From Pyrenochaeta sp. MPI-SDFR-AT-0127 (lineage: Eukaryota > Ascomycota > Dothideomycetes > Pleosporales > Cucurbitariaceae), in the NCBI GenBank assembly GCA_020747015.1, contig JAGTJM010000059.1, forward strand, positions 124,001-188,000: DNA of 64,000 bases. The letters run 5' to 3'. Below are positions 10,128-22,231 of this stretch, in pieces. The number at the start of each line of letters is the position of its first letter. The first letter of the stretch is position 1. Below the pieces are notes generated by a model that worked only from the letters and a program-made list of their open reading frames with translations, did not search any database and was not told where the DNA came from. The translations under genes and the position numbers were made by a program.

Positions 10128-10917
10128 TCAAGTGTGCAATTTCGAAAATTTCATCTTCAGGACATGGTCTACAAGTGGCGCCGCGAGATTGAACAACTCG
10201 GGCACCATGTCGTCTTCGTTGGAGACGGCAAAGGCTCGTATCACCAGGTCGAGCGCCACCGGTTTTCCTAAAGCACCCAGATCATGGATAACAGTGAAGA
10301 TGGCCGCGTGGGGGCATCGTCGGTTCGAGGCAGGCACGTTTGGAATGTAGCGGTCTGGAGATGTCGTGTCGAGATCCCAAGGCCACGAACCGGACTCCTT
10401 CCTAAAGGTAGACGATTCGTCCCCGAGGTAATACGGACCGTTGGAGTAGAGGTCAATGCCTGTTAGCCGTCTGATCTTGGCCCTGCCGAGGCAGCGGAAG
10501 TCGATAGTATCAGCGCACACGGGGAGTGTATGTCTATCCTCAATGGTCACTGACTGCAGATTGGGGAAACAAAGACAAATTGCAGTCAATTGGCGTATGA
10601 CATTCGTTCTGGCCGTTGCCTCTTTTGTGAAGAACAAACTCGAATTTTGTTCGGAAATTCGACTTGTCTCCTTCGGGCATGTTGTAAATGTCACATTGAT
10701 ACTGATCTAGCGTCTTCGTACCAATGGTGAGGTCGTTGATCTGGTTAGCGATTACAGAGCCACGGGTCATCTCCTCGAGGGTGTCGATGCTAATTTGGCA
10801 TAGGGAGATCTTGACAGTCTTGAAAAGTGTGCCGAAATTATGGTGGATCTTCTCCGTGGCGAGGTCGGTAACTCGAGTCATTTTTATCTTTAGGAGTCCG
10901 TCCAGATTTGAGTTCAT
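10128..10917 (-). CDS. F-box/LRR-like hypothetical protein, possibly a decayed gene
   Basis: Two overlapping minus-strand frames share one gene body. The upstream frame (10917 down to about 10720) reads LFKTVKISLCQISIDTLEEM and VIANQINDLTIG, and the downstream frame (about 10620-10128) reads NVIRQLTAICLCFPNLQSVTI. This pattern resembles the large Pleosporales family of F-box-associated proteins. A 100-bp intron (GTACGA donor at 10721, AAAAG acceptor at 10622) would keep phase and give 229 aa. However, the skipped part also looks coding, so a frameshift in a dying gene is equally possible. No F-box is visible at the N-terminus. The family assignment is an impression from pattern, not a match. 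Confidence 0.35.
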
Positions 10918-11163
10918 CGTTCAGTGGCCGGTGTCTAGGAGAGTTGAAGTTGCTGTGCAGAAGGTCAGAGAATTTTGGTTGAGTCAGTCAAGGGTAAGCA
11001 AGGAAGAGAATTATACTGTGTAGGGACTTATGGAATGCTCTACAATGTTGCTGGGGCGTGAAGGCAGGTCTGGTGGGCGTTCGCATAGCAACAAGTAGTT
11101 CACCCACATGTAATATGTGCTGTGAGCCGTATTGACGTAACCTGATAACCTTCTAATTCATAT

Positions 11164-14100
11164 CTAATTGTCCTTTCTTCTAGCAACAATAGTACATGGC
11201 TCTTTCGAATACCAACTCCGCAACCTCTGTTCAATTAAAATATCCCCCTGAAATAGTGCCTGTGCGTCGCTCTGCAGCCGCTTTCCTTCGTTTTCACCTC
11301 CCACGTTAACCACCTCGGCCTCATCGACCGTTACGCCGATCTCAAAGGTGCCGCTGCATAGCGCGACAACGCCGAGCTCAGACTCAACAGTTCCGCCTGG
11401 TTGTATCGTGGGAAGCTTGCGTTGCAATACGCCAGTCCACGACAGACGTTTGTCCAGATCAAGGGCAACGTTATGTGGTAAGTTGGCGAGGTGGGGCTGC
11501 AATCTGAGTATAGGCGAGATGGGAGTTGAGCTGCGATTACGGATCTTCGTCTTCATCGTTAAAAACTCATCGATTATAGCGTCGAATTTGGCGCGACCGA
11601 GCTGTCGCACAGTATCTTGACCTTCCGAGAGGGGGTAATCGGGAACGACACTCGTTTCAATCATGACATCTTCAAGTTTGATAGCTTCCACCATCCGGGG
11701 TGAGAAGCGGATACCGCGCAGCTCCAAATCTCCATGGCGCCCGTTGCTCTCCTCTTTCCATGTTCCATGCACGAGCTTGAGAAGCTCGTGGCGATACCAA
11801 AAGGCTTCTCTCGTGCCACGTTCCTCTTCGGGTGAGATTCTGCTTGCGCTAACAACGAATTGGCGCTGGTTCGCTGGGTTGAGCGACGGTACGGCCGCGT
11901 GTGGTTTATCCAAGTATATTTTTGGGAGGACCATAGCCACCCGATTGACATGACCCGGCTGAATAACGTCGTTCACGGTGTATGCCTCATCACTAGATTC
12001 CGTCGAATTCCCGGCGTCAGAAGCAGGGCGGCGAACCTTCAGAGAAATAGACAGGGGGTTTGGCCAAGAGTTGCGAAGGTCCAACAGGAGCATGCAATAT
12101 TCGTCGTTTTGCCCTTGATCTGGAGTGTGGTGTCCGAACACCTGCAAGTGAGCCCCTGCCTTGCCAGAGCTGATAGCTGGAGTTGCCTCAGATGCCTTCG
12201 AGGAACTGTTTGGGCCAAGAAAAGACAGACTTTGTGAGCCCGACCACGCAAAGTCACTAGAGAGCGGAACAATGTCTGGGCGCTGAAGCTGGACGCTTGC
12301 GTTCACGGTAATGGAGATTGGAACGGAAACTTGCCGTGTAAAGAAGCGCTCGTCAACCTCTGATCGTCGCTTCCCTAGATTAGCGTAGTCAATCTGGATA
12401 ATAGCGTCTGTAAGACGGGTCCGGCCAACAACCTCGATAACAAAGCTCATCTCTTCACCAGGCTTGATGCTGAGCGACTCCTCATCAACACTCTTACACC
12501 AACGTAGAGACGGGTGATGCGCAAGTTGCACTTCTAGCTCGTGCAACTCTGCCGCAGGCAAGTCTTTGTTCGTGGTAGCTGCTTGAATTACCGCAGTCGC
12601 TGAGTCTTGGAAAGAAATGTGTACGAAGTCAACTGCAGTCGTCTGAGAAGTATTCTTGACAGCGACGGTAAATTGTTTCTTCTCGCCTTCTAGAACCATA
12701 AGTGCCGACTGGGGCAGAGACACGTGGGTGACGACAACAACAGGTTGGTCGGGGATGACGGTGAAAGTCAAGGACTCAGGTTTAGGCTCAGAAGTTGCTC
12801 TTCTTTCAACAGATGGAGCGATAGCGGATGAAGGCCGTGACATTGGTGCTCCCAGGCATGCGTTGAGGCCAATCCTCTTCATCTTTGGCTCTCTATTAGG
12901 CTTCCACGGCTCTGGAAATATGGGAAAGAGGCGCTCTCGGCAAGCGATGAGTTTGACATAGCAGCCAATAATTTTCAGGGTCCCAAGCGACCGCGCGGTT
13001 CCTGCAATCTGAAACTTTTGTGTTCGGTATGGACCAAGAAGGAAATGTTCCTCTAGCGCTATGAACTCGACACCTTCCGCCGCAATTCTAAGCGATTCTA
13101 CCTCTAGTTCGAAATCATAAGGGTTTTGCAGGGATATCAAAAAGCGATACTCTTCGTTGGCAACAAGGATAGTGTCTGCTGCACTTGTTTGTGGCTTCTT
13201 TACCCAAGGATTATGAAGAAATGGCCCATCTTTCCTCGCGTTGGTTGTCTTTAGCTCAATCGGGCGATGTTGTGTGAGACGAAGAGGTGCAGTTTCTTCT
13301 AGGATAAAGAGCGCACGAACGAGAAAATCGTCCCAATACTCTGTCTCTACATGTTGCAACCCAAGCTTTTTCGACGCCGCCACTGTTCGAGAGATGTTTG
13401 AATAGAGCCGTGCTTGTTCTTCTCTTGGAAGAGCTACAAAGACATCAGTGCTGTTAGCCTTCGGTGCCGTTCCAGGACCTGCTACACGCAGTAATAAGGC
13501 GGTGAAATGGAGAACACCATTAAAGTCTGGTAAGGCTTCACAAAAGTTGAGGCACATCCGCAGGATCTCCAACTTGAGACCAGGGCTTCCAAAAGATCGC
13601 AGCGATGATATCCTGAGGATGGCGTCCACTACACCTTGACTACTCTCATCGTTTCTCGGACTACCAGCACTTTGGTCTCCGTAGTTCGAGACTGTTATGT
13701 CAGGCATTGCACCCTTCGAGTACGGGATCCCGTAGATCTTTCCGAGCAGACCTAGGAATTCATCGATGCCATTCTCGACCTCGCCTTCTCCGAGATTAAG
13801 AGCGCCAGCACCCGAGACACTGCCCCCGACCATATTAAGGGCAGCCAACCCAGCGGCTGGATGTACACCCATCTCCGCCGCGCCTACTTTTCGGGCCTGG
13901 ACAAGACCGGGAATCAATGAGGTGATGAACTCTTTCATCACAACAGCTTTCTTTCTTTGTAACCCCAAGGATGACAGAACGGATGCAACCCCAGCCAATA
14001 CCACAACTCGGTCCGTCGGGTTCATGCCAGAAGCTTCCACGGGCCCTGGCAGCGCTCGGAAAAGCATTGAGGCGATGTCATTTCTTGTAGGGTTTACGCT

Positions 14101-15827
14101 GAGCCTTGGAACAGAAAGTCTAGGTTTCTGTTTGTATGGTGTATTCCGGACGAGGCTGTGCATTGCGTCTTCATCAAGGTATCCTGCTGCCAGGTTTATG
14201 GCAGCCAACAGCTTTGAAAATCGAATTACGCACTCTGAGAAAGCCAAGGGTGGTAAAGACTCGCCAGCGAAATTAGCTGCGCGAGTATACAGATTCAATA
14301 TCATGTTCACAAGGTCAGGAAGAAGAGAGTTGAGACTCTCAAGGGCTGCTTCATGACTGGAAGACCCCGAGGGCGCAGACACGTCTGCAACACTGCTCGA
14401 CGGAGTGTGCTGAGGTGATTTGCTGTTTGCTGCTTTATCAGATATCGGATAGCACAACTGGGGTATCTGGGCGACGAATCAGTAAGTACGTGACGCCACG
14501 TGGAAGAGGAGATCAACCTGAAAGTCCATGCCTGACCACGCAAACAGTAGCATGCAGACCATGATATGTTCAAGAGCCTTTGCGTGCCACAGGTGATCGC
14601 TGAAAGCACGAGCTCTTGTTGCGCCTTCTGTAAGCTCTCGTATTGCTTCATGCCATTGCCCTGCACACATGTACAATGTTCCAATGACGATACTGATGCG
14701 GCCACGGCCCTTGTTTCGCGCTCGTTCTCCCACTCCTCCTGAGCCAAACCCATGAATCGAAACTCGATCAGATGCCGCGTCTTTCGTAGCTGAATTAGAC
14801 TTTGGTGAGTTGCTATTCGTTTGGTGCAACGCATTTGCTGCGTTGATACCAGAAATCTCGTCGAACGTGGTGGGAGGCGTGCGTGTGCCCAGAGTACTAG
14901 GTGAAGCAGCTCGTGGATCATCCATACTCAATGGCGCTCCTGAACTTGATGGAAGCACAGGCATGGACATGCGATGCAGATCTTTCTGGACATTTGGTAG
15001 GGGAGATTCTGGCCTACTCGCACTTGGTGCTTGAGAGTTCCGCCGCGGGTATTGCGACAAACTGAGATCAGGACTCGCCCAACTTGGGGTGTTATCTGTC
15101 ACCCCACTTTGTGAAGCGGGTGACGCAACGGTTGGCAGAGCTTGTATCGACTTCGCCAAAGTAGTCATCTCTGCCAGAAGAGTTGCAGTAAGATCGCACA
15201 TGAATGTCTTCATCGTCGTGGTCTTTAGCTGAGATTTTGGGGGAATCAGAAGCGTCTCCGGAGGCAACCTTGGATGTCGAGTCTGCACTGCTGAATCAAA
15301 CATCATGAGGCTGTGTAGATATGCTCTCGGAAACTGCTCTCTAAGGTCTTCAACAGCAGACTGGAGTTCATTCGCCTCGTCATCATGAGGAGCTGGCTCG
15401 TCGAACGTGCCGGTTTGCATCCCACCATCTCCACGTGACTTATTAAGCCACGCATATTCAGATGCATCTCCTAGACCAATGACTAGTAAAGGTTCTCTAA
15501 ACTGTTCGAAAGGCGACAGTGATAGATGGGAAGCCGGGGGAATTGATGTTGATAGGTCATACAAAAGCATTCCACTAGGAAATGCTAAGGGAGAGAACAT
15601 GTCTAGTCGATGCCAAAATCAGTAAATTTCAGATCCGGACAAGCTCGTAAAGGGTTCGTACTCCTGTCAGGCCGCGGATCAGGGCTGATGTCCCCCAGCC
15701 GGACCAGCGACTGCTGCTGTAGGAGGTCGACATAACCTAAGAAGCGCGAACGCTTGATACGGCCGACGGGGAGAAGAAGGGCCCTAATGCGCGCAGGCGC
15801 GATAGGGGATAGAGGGTCGACTGCCAT
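11164..15827 (-). CDS. TRS120: TRAPPII complex subunit Trs120 / HypA (TRAPPC9)
   Basis: Trs120 is a TRAPPII-specific subunit of the Rab11/Ypt31 guanine-nucleotide exchange complex acting at the late Golgi. It is called hypercellular HypA in Aspergillus and is needed for polar hyphal growth. Three exons: 15827-15662, 15602-14518 and 14466-11164, with introns of 59 bp (GTACGA...GACTAG) and 51 bp (GTTGAT...CGCCCAG). The joins read PRPDRN-MFSPLAFPSG and WSGMDFQ-IPQLCYPISD. The product is 1517 aa. The N-terminus (DPLSPIAPARIRALLLPVG) and the LREQFPRAYLHSLMMFD segment are typical. The middle is a helical TPR-like region, and the C-terminal 600 residues are beta-rich Ig-like modules. A Ser/Pro-rich linker lies around residues 190-330. 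ATG 15827 fits the family N-terminus. Confidence 0.93.
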
Positions 15828-16453
15828 CGCCACATCGGGAACGGATATGACCCGGCGGCCGAGGTGAATAGTTTCTATCGGGAGTGGATAGCTGTGTTGG
15901 CGGACGGAGGCATGATGTGTCGAATATTGAACGCTGAACGGCGATCCTCAAGCTTCGACCTCGTGGCGGTGGCCCGAACAGCCCGCTAAACCCTTTTGGC
16001 TGGCTGGCCCCTGCGCCACTGCGACACGACCTGCGACAACAGCATATTACCATTCTTGAACCTTCACGAGACTACGTGTGTGCTATTCATTTGTTTCGCT
16101 TGTCTCTTTGCATAGCGTGAGCATAGACAGGAGTTCCTACGGTAGCAGTGCTTCTTTCACGTTCTGTTTGTTTCTACGGCTTCGCCACCCACGATTCGCA
16201 CAACCTTTGGTTCTACCAGATAGGATTTGTTTTCGTCTCATCACGTCCACTTTACCTATCCTTGATCAGTTGCCATCTTGCAGCACACATAGAAACAGCT
16301 TCATCCAGGCCTGGATGTATCCAGCAGACTGGCCAACCGGCGATATCCCCAGGAAAACTTCCCGAAGACGCCTAGGCTGCAGCAATATATCCGCCACCTT
16401 GTCCTAGGACTCTTCCAGATATCATCAAAACCGGCCGTCAACTTGTTTTCACA
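15828..16453. promoter_or_regulatory. Bidirectional promoter, TRS120 / DUF3684 gene
   Basis: 626 bp between divergent start codons. No gene is supported inside. The right half is pyrimidine-rich, like a 5' leader of the rightward gene. Confidence 0.5.
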
Positions 16454-19400
16454 ATGTCTGCAATAGATTTTGCGCGGTTGCGCAATCAGACGATGGCCGA
16501 TGGCCTCGACAGTGAGGTTACGGTCAACACAAGATCATTGATAGACAAGGTCCTGGCGCGGTATTCAAGCGAACATACGACACTACGCGAGTTGATACAA
16601 AACGCAGCAGACGCAAAAGCAGATACTGTAACCATCAAACTTGAGACAGATCCATCTTTGAATGTGCCTACCCCCCAGGGTGCTGGCGAGCCTGTTCTGT
16701 TAAAGCATATCATTCAGCATCACACTCTGAAGCGACTTGTAGTCTCGAATAACGGCCAGCCATTCACACCCGCTGATTGGAGCCGTTTGAAGAGTATTGC
16801 GGACGGCAATCCTGATGAGACCAAGATTGGTGCTTTTGGTGTAGGCTTCTACAGCGTGTTTGCCGACTGCGACGAGCCTTTCGTTGTCTCGGGCGACAAA
16901 ACAATGGCTTTCTATTGGAAGGGCAACACGCTGTCCACAAAGATTGCCAACGTACCTGCTGATCATAACACATCCAACACAATATTCTCCCTCGACTATC
17001 GACAAGCGGATCCTGCATCGCCATCGTACAATCCTTCTAAACTACCAAACCTCCCGACATTATGTCAATTCTTGGCCACTAGTCTGACATTTGTCGGACT
17101 GGAGACCATCGAGCTGCATGTGGACGATTACGTTGTTGCATCTTTCTCAAAGAAGATTTCGCCCCCAGACGACATCCGTGTACCATACGGGTTGAAGACA
17201 GAGACGGAAGGTGGGTTGATGCGCGTGACACATGTCACCCGTCAGCATTCTCAGATAGATGCACAATGGCTGAACGTCATCGCATCCGCTCAGAATCCAC
17301 CCAAACGGGCTGCTGATCTTGTACAGCAGGAAGTGCGCAACGCTGGTACTACCCTAAGAAGCTTCTTCTCTAAATTTTCAGCCCCGCCTCCACAACCAAC
17401 TCCGAAACCAGCCAAAGCAAAAGCTATCGAGAAAGCAAATGTGACTGAAGAGATAGCTGGCGAATCAAAGGGCACTATCTTTCTCCAGGTCTGCACTGTG
17501 GAAGTGGCTACGCGCGTGTCTCGAAGTTTTGCTGCTGAGATCGAGCGGGCCACGAAGAAGGCGCCTCCAAAGACAACAAAAATCGCTCTTTTGACATCAC
17601 CATACCAAGAACCTTCAGCCGCATTGTCTACAGGGTCGGGAAATACAGCAGATCTAGCAACAAGGATCTTTGCGGAGGTCCTTCCAACAAAATCTGGTCG
17701 CATCTTTATCGGCTTTCCCACAGCGCAGACCACAGGCTACCTCGCCCATATATCTGCTCCATCGCTCATACCGACAGTCGAGCGAGAAAATGTAGACATG
17801 AACGCCCGCTACATCTCTACCTGGAACATCGAGTTGCTACGCGTGGCTGGTTTGGCTTGTCGGATTACATACGCGTCAGAAATGGCAACGATACAGACTC
17901 GGGTTGGAAAAGAATCAATAGAGTCTTTGGTACCAAGAGCTATTTACACCTTCCAGCAATATACGGCGAATGCATCGCATCCTTCTACATCGTTAGGAGA
18001 GAAGATTGATGAAGCTTTCTGGAATTGCTCCAAGGATCGCTCCATTGACATTCTATCCACAAAGGGAGTCTTGCCAAGCAAGAACGTACGGATGCCTGCG
18101 GAGACACTCAGCTTCTTGGGAGAGGTACCTATGGTCCCACAAGAGCTGGCCAACGGAGCTGTCACATTCATGCTCAACTTACATAACCGCGGCTTCATCA
18201 CGGAGCTCACGATGCAAGACATCCGCCAAGGCTTAGAGTCGCGCGCTTTAAACGAAGACGAGCTCTTCGAGTTTCTCAAGTGGTGCGGTTCCAAGCTTGA
18301 GAATGGCGAGATCGACATACCTGGTTCCCGCAGCCTTTTTGAGAATACAGTAGCCAATATTGATGTTCAACCTGAAAAGAATTCCGGGCGAATCCTTGCC
18401 CTCGGAGACATCAGTACATATGTCAACCCAGCCAGGATTACCCCAAGTCTCCCACTTCCGTCGGATACAATACCCTTCAATTTTACCAAAGGCATATCGC
18501 TCAAGCAGCTACAGCTATTCGGTTGGATCGAACTTTCGATGGTCCGATGGCTTCGACATATGACAGCACAACCCCAACTTGATGATTTCACAAAGGACGA
18601 GAACCTCGCTGGATCCGTACTTAGCCTGGCATCTAAGTGTTGGGAACAACTAGACTCTAGTTCCAAAGAAGTCGTAGTCAAAATATTGACTCCTCATCCT
18701 ATCATGCCGACCAAGACGGGCATGCGTCGTCCAGCAGAGTCATACTTTCCTACAGTTAAACTGTTTGACGATCTGCCGACGGTAAAGACTTTTGCTGGGT
18801 CTAAAGAGAAATTTCTCCTAGCTTTAGGGGTACGCAAGACCATCGATTTGCCTATGGTGTTTGATAGGATGCGCAATCGTGATGCCCAGTCGGAGAAAGG
18901 GTCCTGGAATCATGTTGATCTTATTCGGTACTTTGCTTCGGTTATTGACGAGATTCCTAAAAAGGACCTCGACCGCTTGCGAGAAACGCCGTTCTTACCT
19001 GGAGAAGGAGTCTCGGTCAAGGAGGGCCAGTTGTTCAAAGCTTCAGATCTCTATGCTCCTGACCAAGCCATACTGATTCTGGGCTTGACTCAGGTCAAGT
19101 TACCATTCGAGTTTAAATCGAACCTACGTGAAGGCGTACTGCTCATGCGTCTAGGATTGCAGCAGTGGCCAGACTCTATCACGGTTGCAAATATTCTTCA
19201 TCGCGCTGGTCAAACGCAGGATCAACAGCTCTACAAGGTTGCCATGGAATACTTCTTGCAAAATTACTACAAGAATAATTATCCCCTTGAAGCGGCAAAA
19301 TTCGCAACCCTCACACTCCCAATTCTGCCTACGGAGCAAGCTCCTTTTCCAGCATTAGTCGGGCCATTTCAATGCTACACAAACGAGAACGCAGCTTGTC

Positions 19401-21598
19401 TAGGATTCGCAATCCTGAGAAGCGATCTTCGTGCTCATGCTGAGAAGTTTGGAGTCCAAAAGGACCCCAGCATAGGACCTTGCGTACAATATCTCCTCAA
19501 AACGCCACCCAAAAGCAAGCTCGATGCTGAAATGCAATTTGCTTACTTTGCATCCCGCGGATCCGATCTCGACCAGCACAAGGGTTTGATTGGTAGTATT
19601 TCATCCGCCAATATCGTTCCCGTATTCCGCAGGTATTATCTTGACCCAAGTTGCAGTGGTTTTGAGGATCGAACCAAACGTCAAACTGGAAAGACAGAGA
19701 TGCGTATACACCATTACGACCCACCAGAGCATGTGTTCGTCGGTCGCGATCAAGAGTACCGAGGCATTCTCGACTATGTTCAGTATGGTGCTGAAGCGAC
19801 TGCATTCCTCCTCAAAGTGGGTGCAAAACACGAGCCCAGTACGCACGACCTCGCCACGCTGTTAGCAAAGAATCCTGCTCGCTTTCTCAACACGATCGGC
19901 CAGGAAAAGTATCTCGACTTGCTTCGAAAGTTGGCCGAACACGCAGGGAATTTGTGGAAAGACAAAGACTTAGTGAAGCTGCTTGTCGCGTCCAGAATTC
20001 TGCTAGGCTATCGGGATATTAAGGACGACGTGAAAAATGGCGCTGTCGATAATGAGGAGGAGCTGGACGACCTCGATGAACCAAACGTACACAGAGAGTG
20101 GTCTCTAAACAAGGCCAACGAGATTGTTATCATCGACAATGTCAACTATTTGACCAGATTCCGCGACTTCATTATTGCTGCGCCACAAGAGGAGCTACTT
20201 GAGGAGTTCTACGCGCGTTTTGGCGTCCAGAAAGTATCAGATCTAGTGAAGACAGATCAGCGCATCGGTACCGTAGTCCGCGATCAGACTCCCGCCCAAG
20301 ATCTACGAAGGGATATTCTAGAGCGCGTCCGACTTTTCCTCCACGAGTACGAGCGAGATGCGTCATCGAAGGCAATTCGACATGATGCCAAATGGCTCAG
20401 CTCTAACTTGACCGTCCAATGCGTGTCTGATATCTCAATACGGTACTCACTTGCAGAGCGCAACGTCGCTACTTCCTCAAGGAGATCAGCTGCGATCCTC
20501 AAGATACGTGGCACCGGCTATGTACTCAGCGTTACACCAAAGTATGACCTGTATGAGGTGTCAAGCGAACTTGTGAGGCTATTGATCACAAGACCAAAAC
20601 GGAACGATGCCATCGCTCTCGAGCGTATTTTGACCGAACCTCTCCGTCGACTGCAGCAGAAAGGCATTAATGTAGAACGCATTCTTCGCAGGAAAGAGCA
20701 CGAAGCTCGAATCGCAAAGCAACATGAGCAGGAGCGCGAAGAGGAAGAGCAACAGCGTTTAGTTGAGCAAGCTAAATCTGGGTTGCTGAAGGGAGATCAT
20801 ATGGAAAACGCCCCTCCTGCGACACCTGAAAAGCCCATCCAGATGCCTGGATCATTTGGCAGTCCCGACAACGGCATGGAGGTCGCTGACAATGGCCGAC
20901 GCTCGATGGACAAGGGGCTGATTAACAACTGGGCGAAGAAGCTCGGCTTCAAAAATTCATCTACTCCCCCGTCCAGCGGCACAGATGGCCCACAGATAAG
21001 CCGTGACATACAAGCCACGAAAGCAAACATTCAGAACGCGATCAAAGAATGTCGGCCGACAGGCATGTCCAACGTGAATGCAAAGCACCACCAGGACCCG
21101 ACTGAGCTCGACCGAGGCGGCTATTGCAATGGAGAGCAATGGGAGAACCTGCACAAAGCTTTCTCAGTCCCTTTTGCCGGCCGCCATGTCGATATCTACT
21201 ATGGCCGTGAAGAAGCTGCTCCGCTCACCGACCTCCAACCTCACTTGTCCGCCTTCCTTCCTCTCATATTAGGCCTCACATCCATCTTCAGTGTCAACCC
21301 GGCCGCAGTCAATATCTTTCTCGACAAAAAGTCTAACACCGTCGCTTTCAATATGAGTGGTAGCTTGTTCTTCAATTTGGCATGGTTCATGACGTTACAC
21401 AGTGAAGGTTGGGGGACTCGAGAGGGCAGACTTAGGGCATTAGATAGTTGGTTCTTCACATATTGTCATGAATTGGCGCATAATCTTGTAGGCGATCACA
21501 ATGCTAGGCATAACTGGTACCAGCAACAGATTGCGATTGAGTATAGTCAGCAATACCGTGCTGCCTTGGAGGGCTATACGCAAGGACTACTGATCTGA
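16454..21598 (+). CDS. GHKL (Hsp90/sacsin-like) ATPase, DUF3684-type, with C-terminal HExxH motif
   Basis: A single 1714-aa frame starting at ATG 16454. The N-terminus is a GHKL ATP-binding domain of the sacsin/Hsp90 type: the LRELIQNAADAKA helix with E46 and N50, VVSNNGQPF at 96-104 and the glycine-rich lid IGAFGVGFYSVF at 125-136. The DxG aspartate of classical GHKL proteins is Asn here. The large middle part is the fungal DUF3684 region, of unknown function. A charged coiled-coil-like stretch (about 1410-1445, RRKEHEARIAKQHEQEREEE) and a polar linker lead into a globular C-terminus. That part contains CHELAHNLVGDH: His1672, Glu1673, His1676, His1682, a zincin-like signature. A chaperone-like ATPase role is inferred from the N-terminus. 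Any peptidase role is inferred from the motif alone. Confidence 0.85.
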   Translation: MSAIDFARLRNQTMADGLDSEVTVNTRSLIDKVLARYSSEHTTLRELIQNAADAKADTVTIKLETDPSLNVPTPQGAGEPVLLKHIIQHHTLKRLVVSNNGQPFTPADWSRLKSIADGNPDETKIGAFGVGFYSVFADCDEPFVVSGDKTMAFYWKGNTLSTKIANVPADHNTSNTIFSLDYRQADPASPSYNPSKLPNLPTLCQFLATSLTFVGLETIELHVDDYVVASFSKKISPPDDIRVPYGLKTETEGGLMRVTHVTRQHSQIDAQWLNVIASAQNPPKRAADLVQQEVRNAGTTLRSFFSKFSAPPPQPTPKPAKAKAIEKANVTEEIAGESKGTIFLQVCTVEVATRVSRSFAAEIERATKKAPPKTTKIALLTSPYQEPSAALSTGSGNTADLATRIFAEVLPTKSGRIFIGFPTAQTTGYLAHISAPSLIPTVERENVDMNARYISTWNIELLRVAGLACRITYASEMATIQTRVGKESIESLVPRAIYTFQQYTANASHPSTSLGEKIDEAFWNCSKDRSIDILSTKGVLPSKNVRMPAETLSFLGEVPMVPQELANGAVTFMLNLHNRGFITELTMQDIRQGLESRALNEDELFEFLKWCGSKLENGEIDIPGSRSLFENTVANIDVQPEKNSGRILALGDISTYVNPARITPSLPLPSDTIPFNFTKGISLKQLQLFGWIELSMVRWLRHMTAQPQLDDFTKDENLAGSVLSLASKCWEQLDSSSKEVVVKILTPHPIMPTKTGMRRPAESYFPTVKLFDDLPTVKTFAGSKEKFLLALGVRKTIDLPMVFDRMRNRDAQSEKGSWNHVDLIRYFASVIDEIPKKDLDRLRETPFLPGEGVSVKEGQLFKASDLYAPDQAILILGLTQVKLPFEFKSNLREGVLLMRLGLQQWPDSITVANILHRAGQTQDQQLYKVAMEYFLQNYYKNNYPLEAAKFATLTLPILPTEQAPFPALVGPFQCYTNENAACLGFAILRSDLRAHAEKFGVQKDPSIGPCVQYLLKTPPKSKLDAEMQFAYFASRGSDLDQHKGLIGSISSANIVPVFRRYYLDPSCSGFEDRTKRQTGKTEMRIHHYDPPEHVFVGRDQEYRGILDYVQYGAEATAFLLKVGAKHEPSTHDLATLLAKNPARFLNTIGQEKYLDLLRKLAEHAGNLWKDKDLVKLLVASRILLGYRDIKDDVKNGAVDNEEELDDLDEPNVHREWSLNKANEIVIIDNVNYLTRFRDFIIAAPQEELLEEFYARFGVQKVSDLVKTDQRIGTVVRDQTPAQDLRRDILERVRLFLHEYERDASSKAIRHDAKWLSSNLTVQCVSDISIRYSLAERNVATSSRRSAAILKIRGTGYVLSVTPKYDLYEVSSELVRLLITRPKRNDAIALERILTEPLRRLQQKGINVERILRRKEHEARIAKQHEQEREEEEQQRLVEQAKSGLLKGDHMENAPPATPEKPIQMPGSFGSPDNGMEVADNGRRSMDKGLINNWAKKLGFKNSSTPPSSGTDGPQISRDIQATKANIQNAIKECRPTGMSNVNAKHHQDPTELDRGGYCNGEQWENLHKAFSVPFAGRHVDIYYGREEAAPLTDLQPHLSAFLPLILGLTSIFSVNPAAVNIFLDKKSNTVAFNMSGSLFFNLAWFMTLHSEGWGTREGRLRALDSWFFTYCHELAHNLVGDHNARHNWYQQQIAIEYSQQYRAALEGYTQGLLI

Positions 21599-22231
21599 GC
21601 ATTGGAGGGGGCTCTGTTTGAGTGTTTAGAAATGGCGCTGGCGTCAATGCTGCATTTGCGGTCGTCTTTCGTCCTTTCTGATCTCGCCACTCTTAGAGTA
21701 TAGACCGTGTCGCACGTTTTCAATGTCATCACATTTTGAAGCCATTCAATACTTGTGCCCTCACTACTTTAGCCCTTGATACCTTTTTTGTTTGCCGTCC
21801 TTGTTCGTCGTCAACCGAAGCCTCAAGTCCGGAATGTAGCACCAAACAAGCGTACGACAGCCTTGACATATCTGTACACAGTAGTGTCATTTGATTGGAG
21901 AACTACACCGCAGAATTTATTGTTTCCAGCAGTTCTCATTGCTTTGTCCCTAGTAACCGCAAAATCACTACGGTCCCTCTGCCCTCAGTCCTTGAGAGGT
22001 TCTTTGCCACATTTTCACCGTCTTGTCATCCTGCCGTTACTGGAGTGAACGCAAAGACTGCCTCGTTACTCCCTGGACGTCATTTATTAGAAGAATCTCT
22101 TCGGCGAGTAGTCCCTTTTCATTCTCGATTACATCCCCTCGGCCCCCATCAACTCTTTTCTCGAATCACTCAACCAGAACGCACTTGTTGCTCCACTCGT
22201 TCTACTCTCCAACATCAGCTTCTTCAAGAAG
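21599..22231. other. Intergenic region
   Basis: 3' flank of the ATPase gene and promoter plus pyrimidine-rich leader of the secreted-protein gene. No coding unit is supported. Confidence 0.5.

Noticed and set aside
11348..14356. Several plus-strand ORFs of 90-196 codons opposite TRS120
   Set aside because: They are antisense shadows of a long, well-supported gene and have arginine/serine-rich, domain-free translations.
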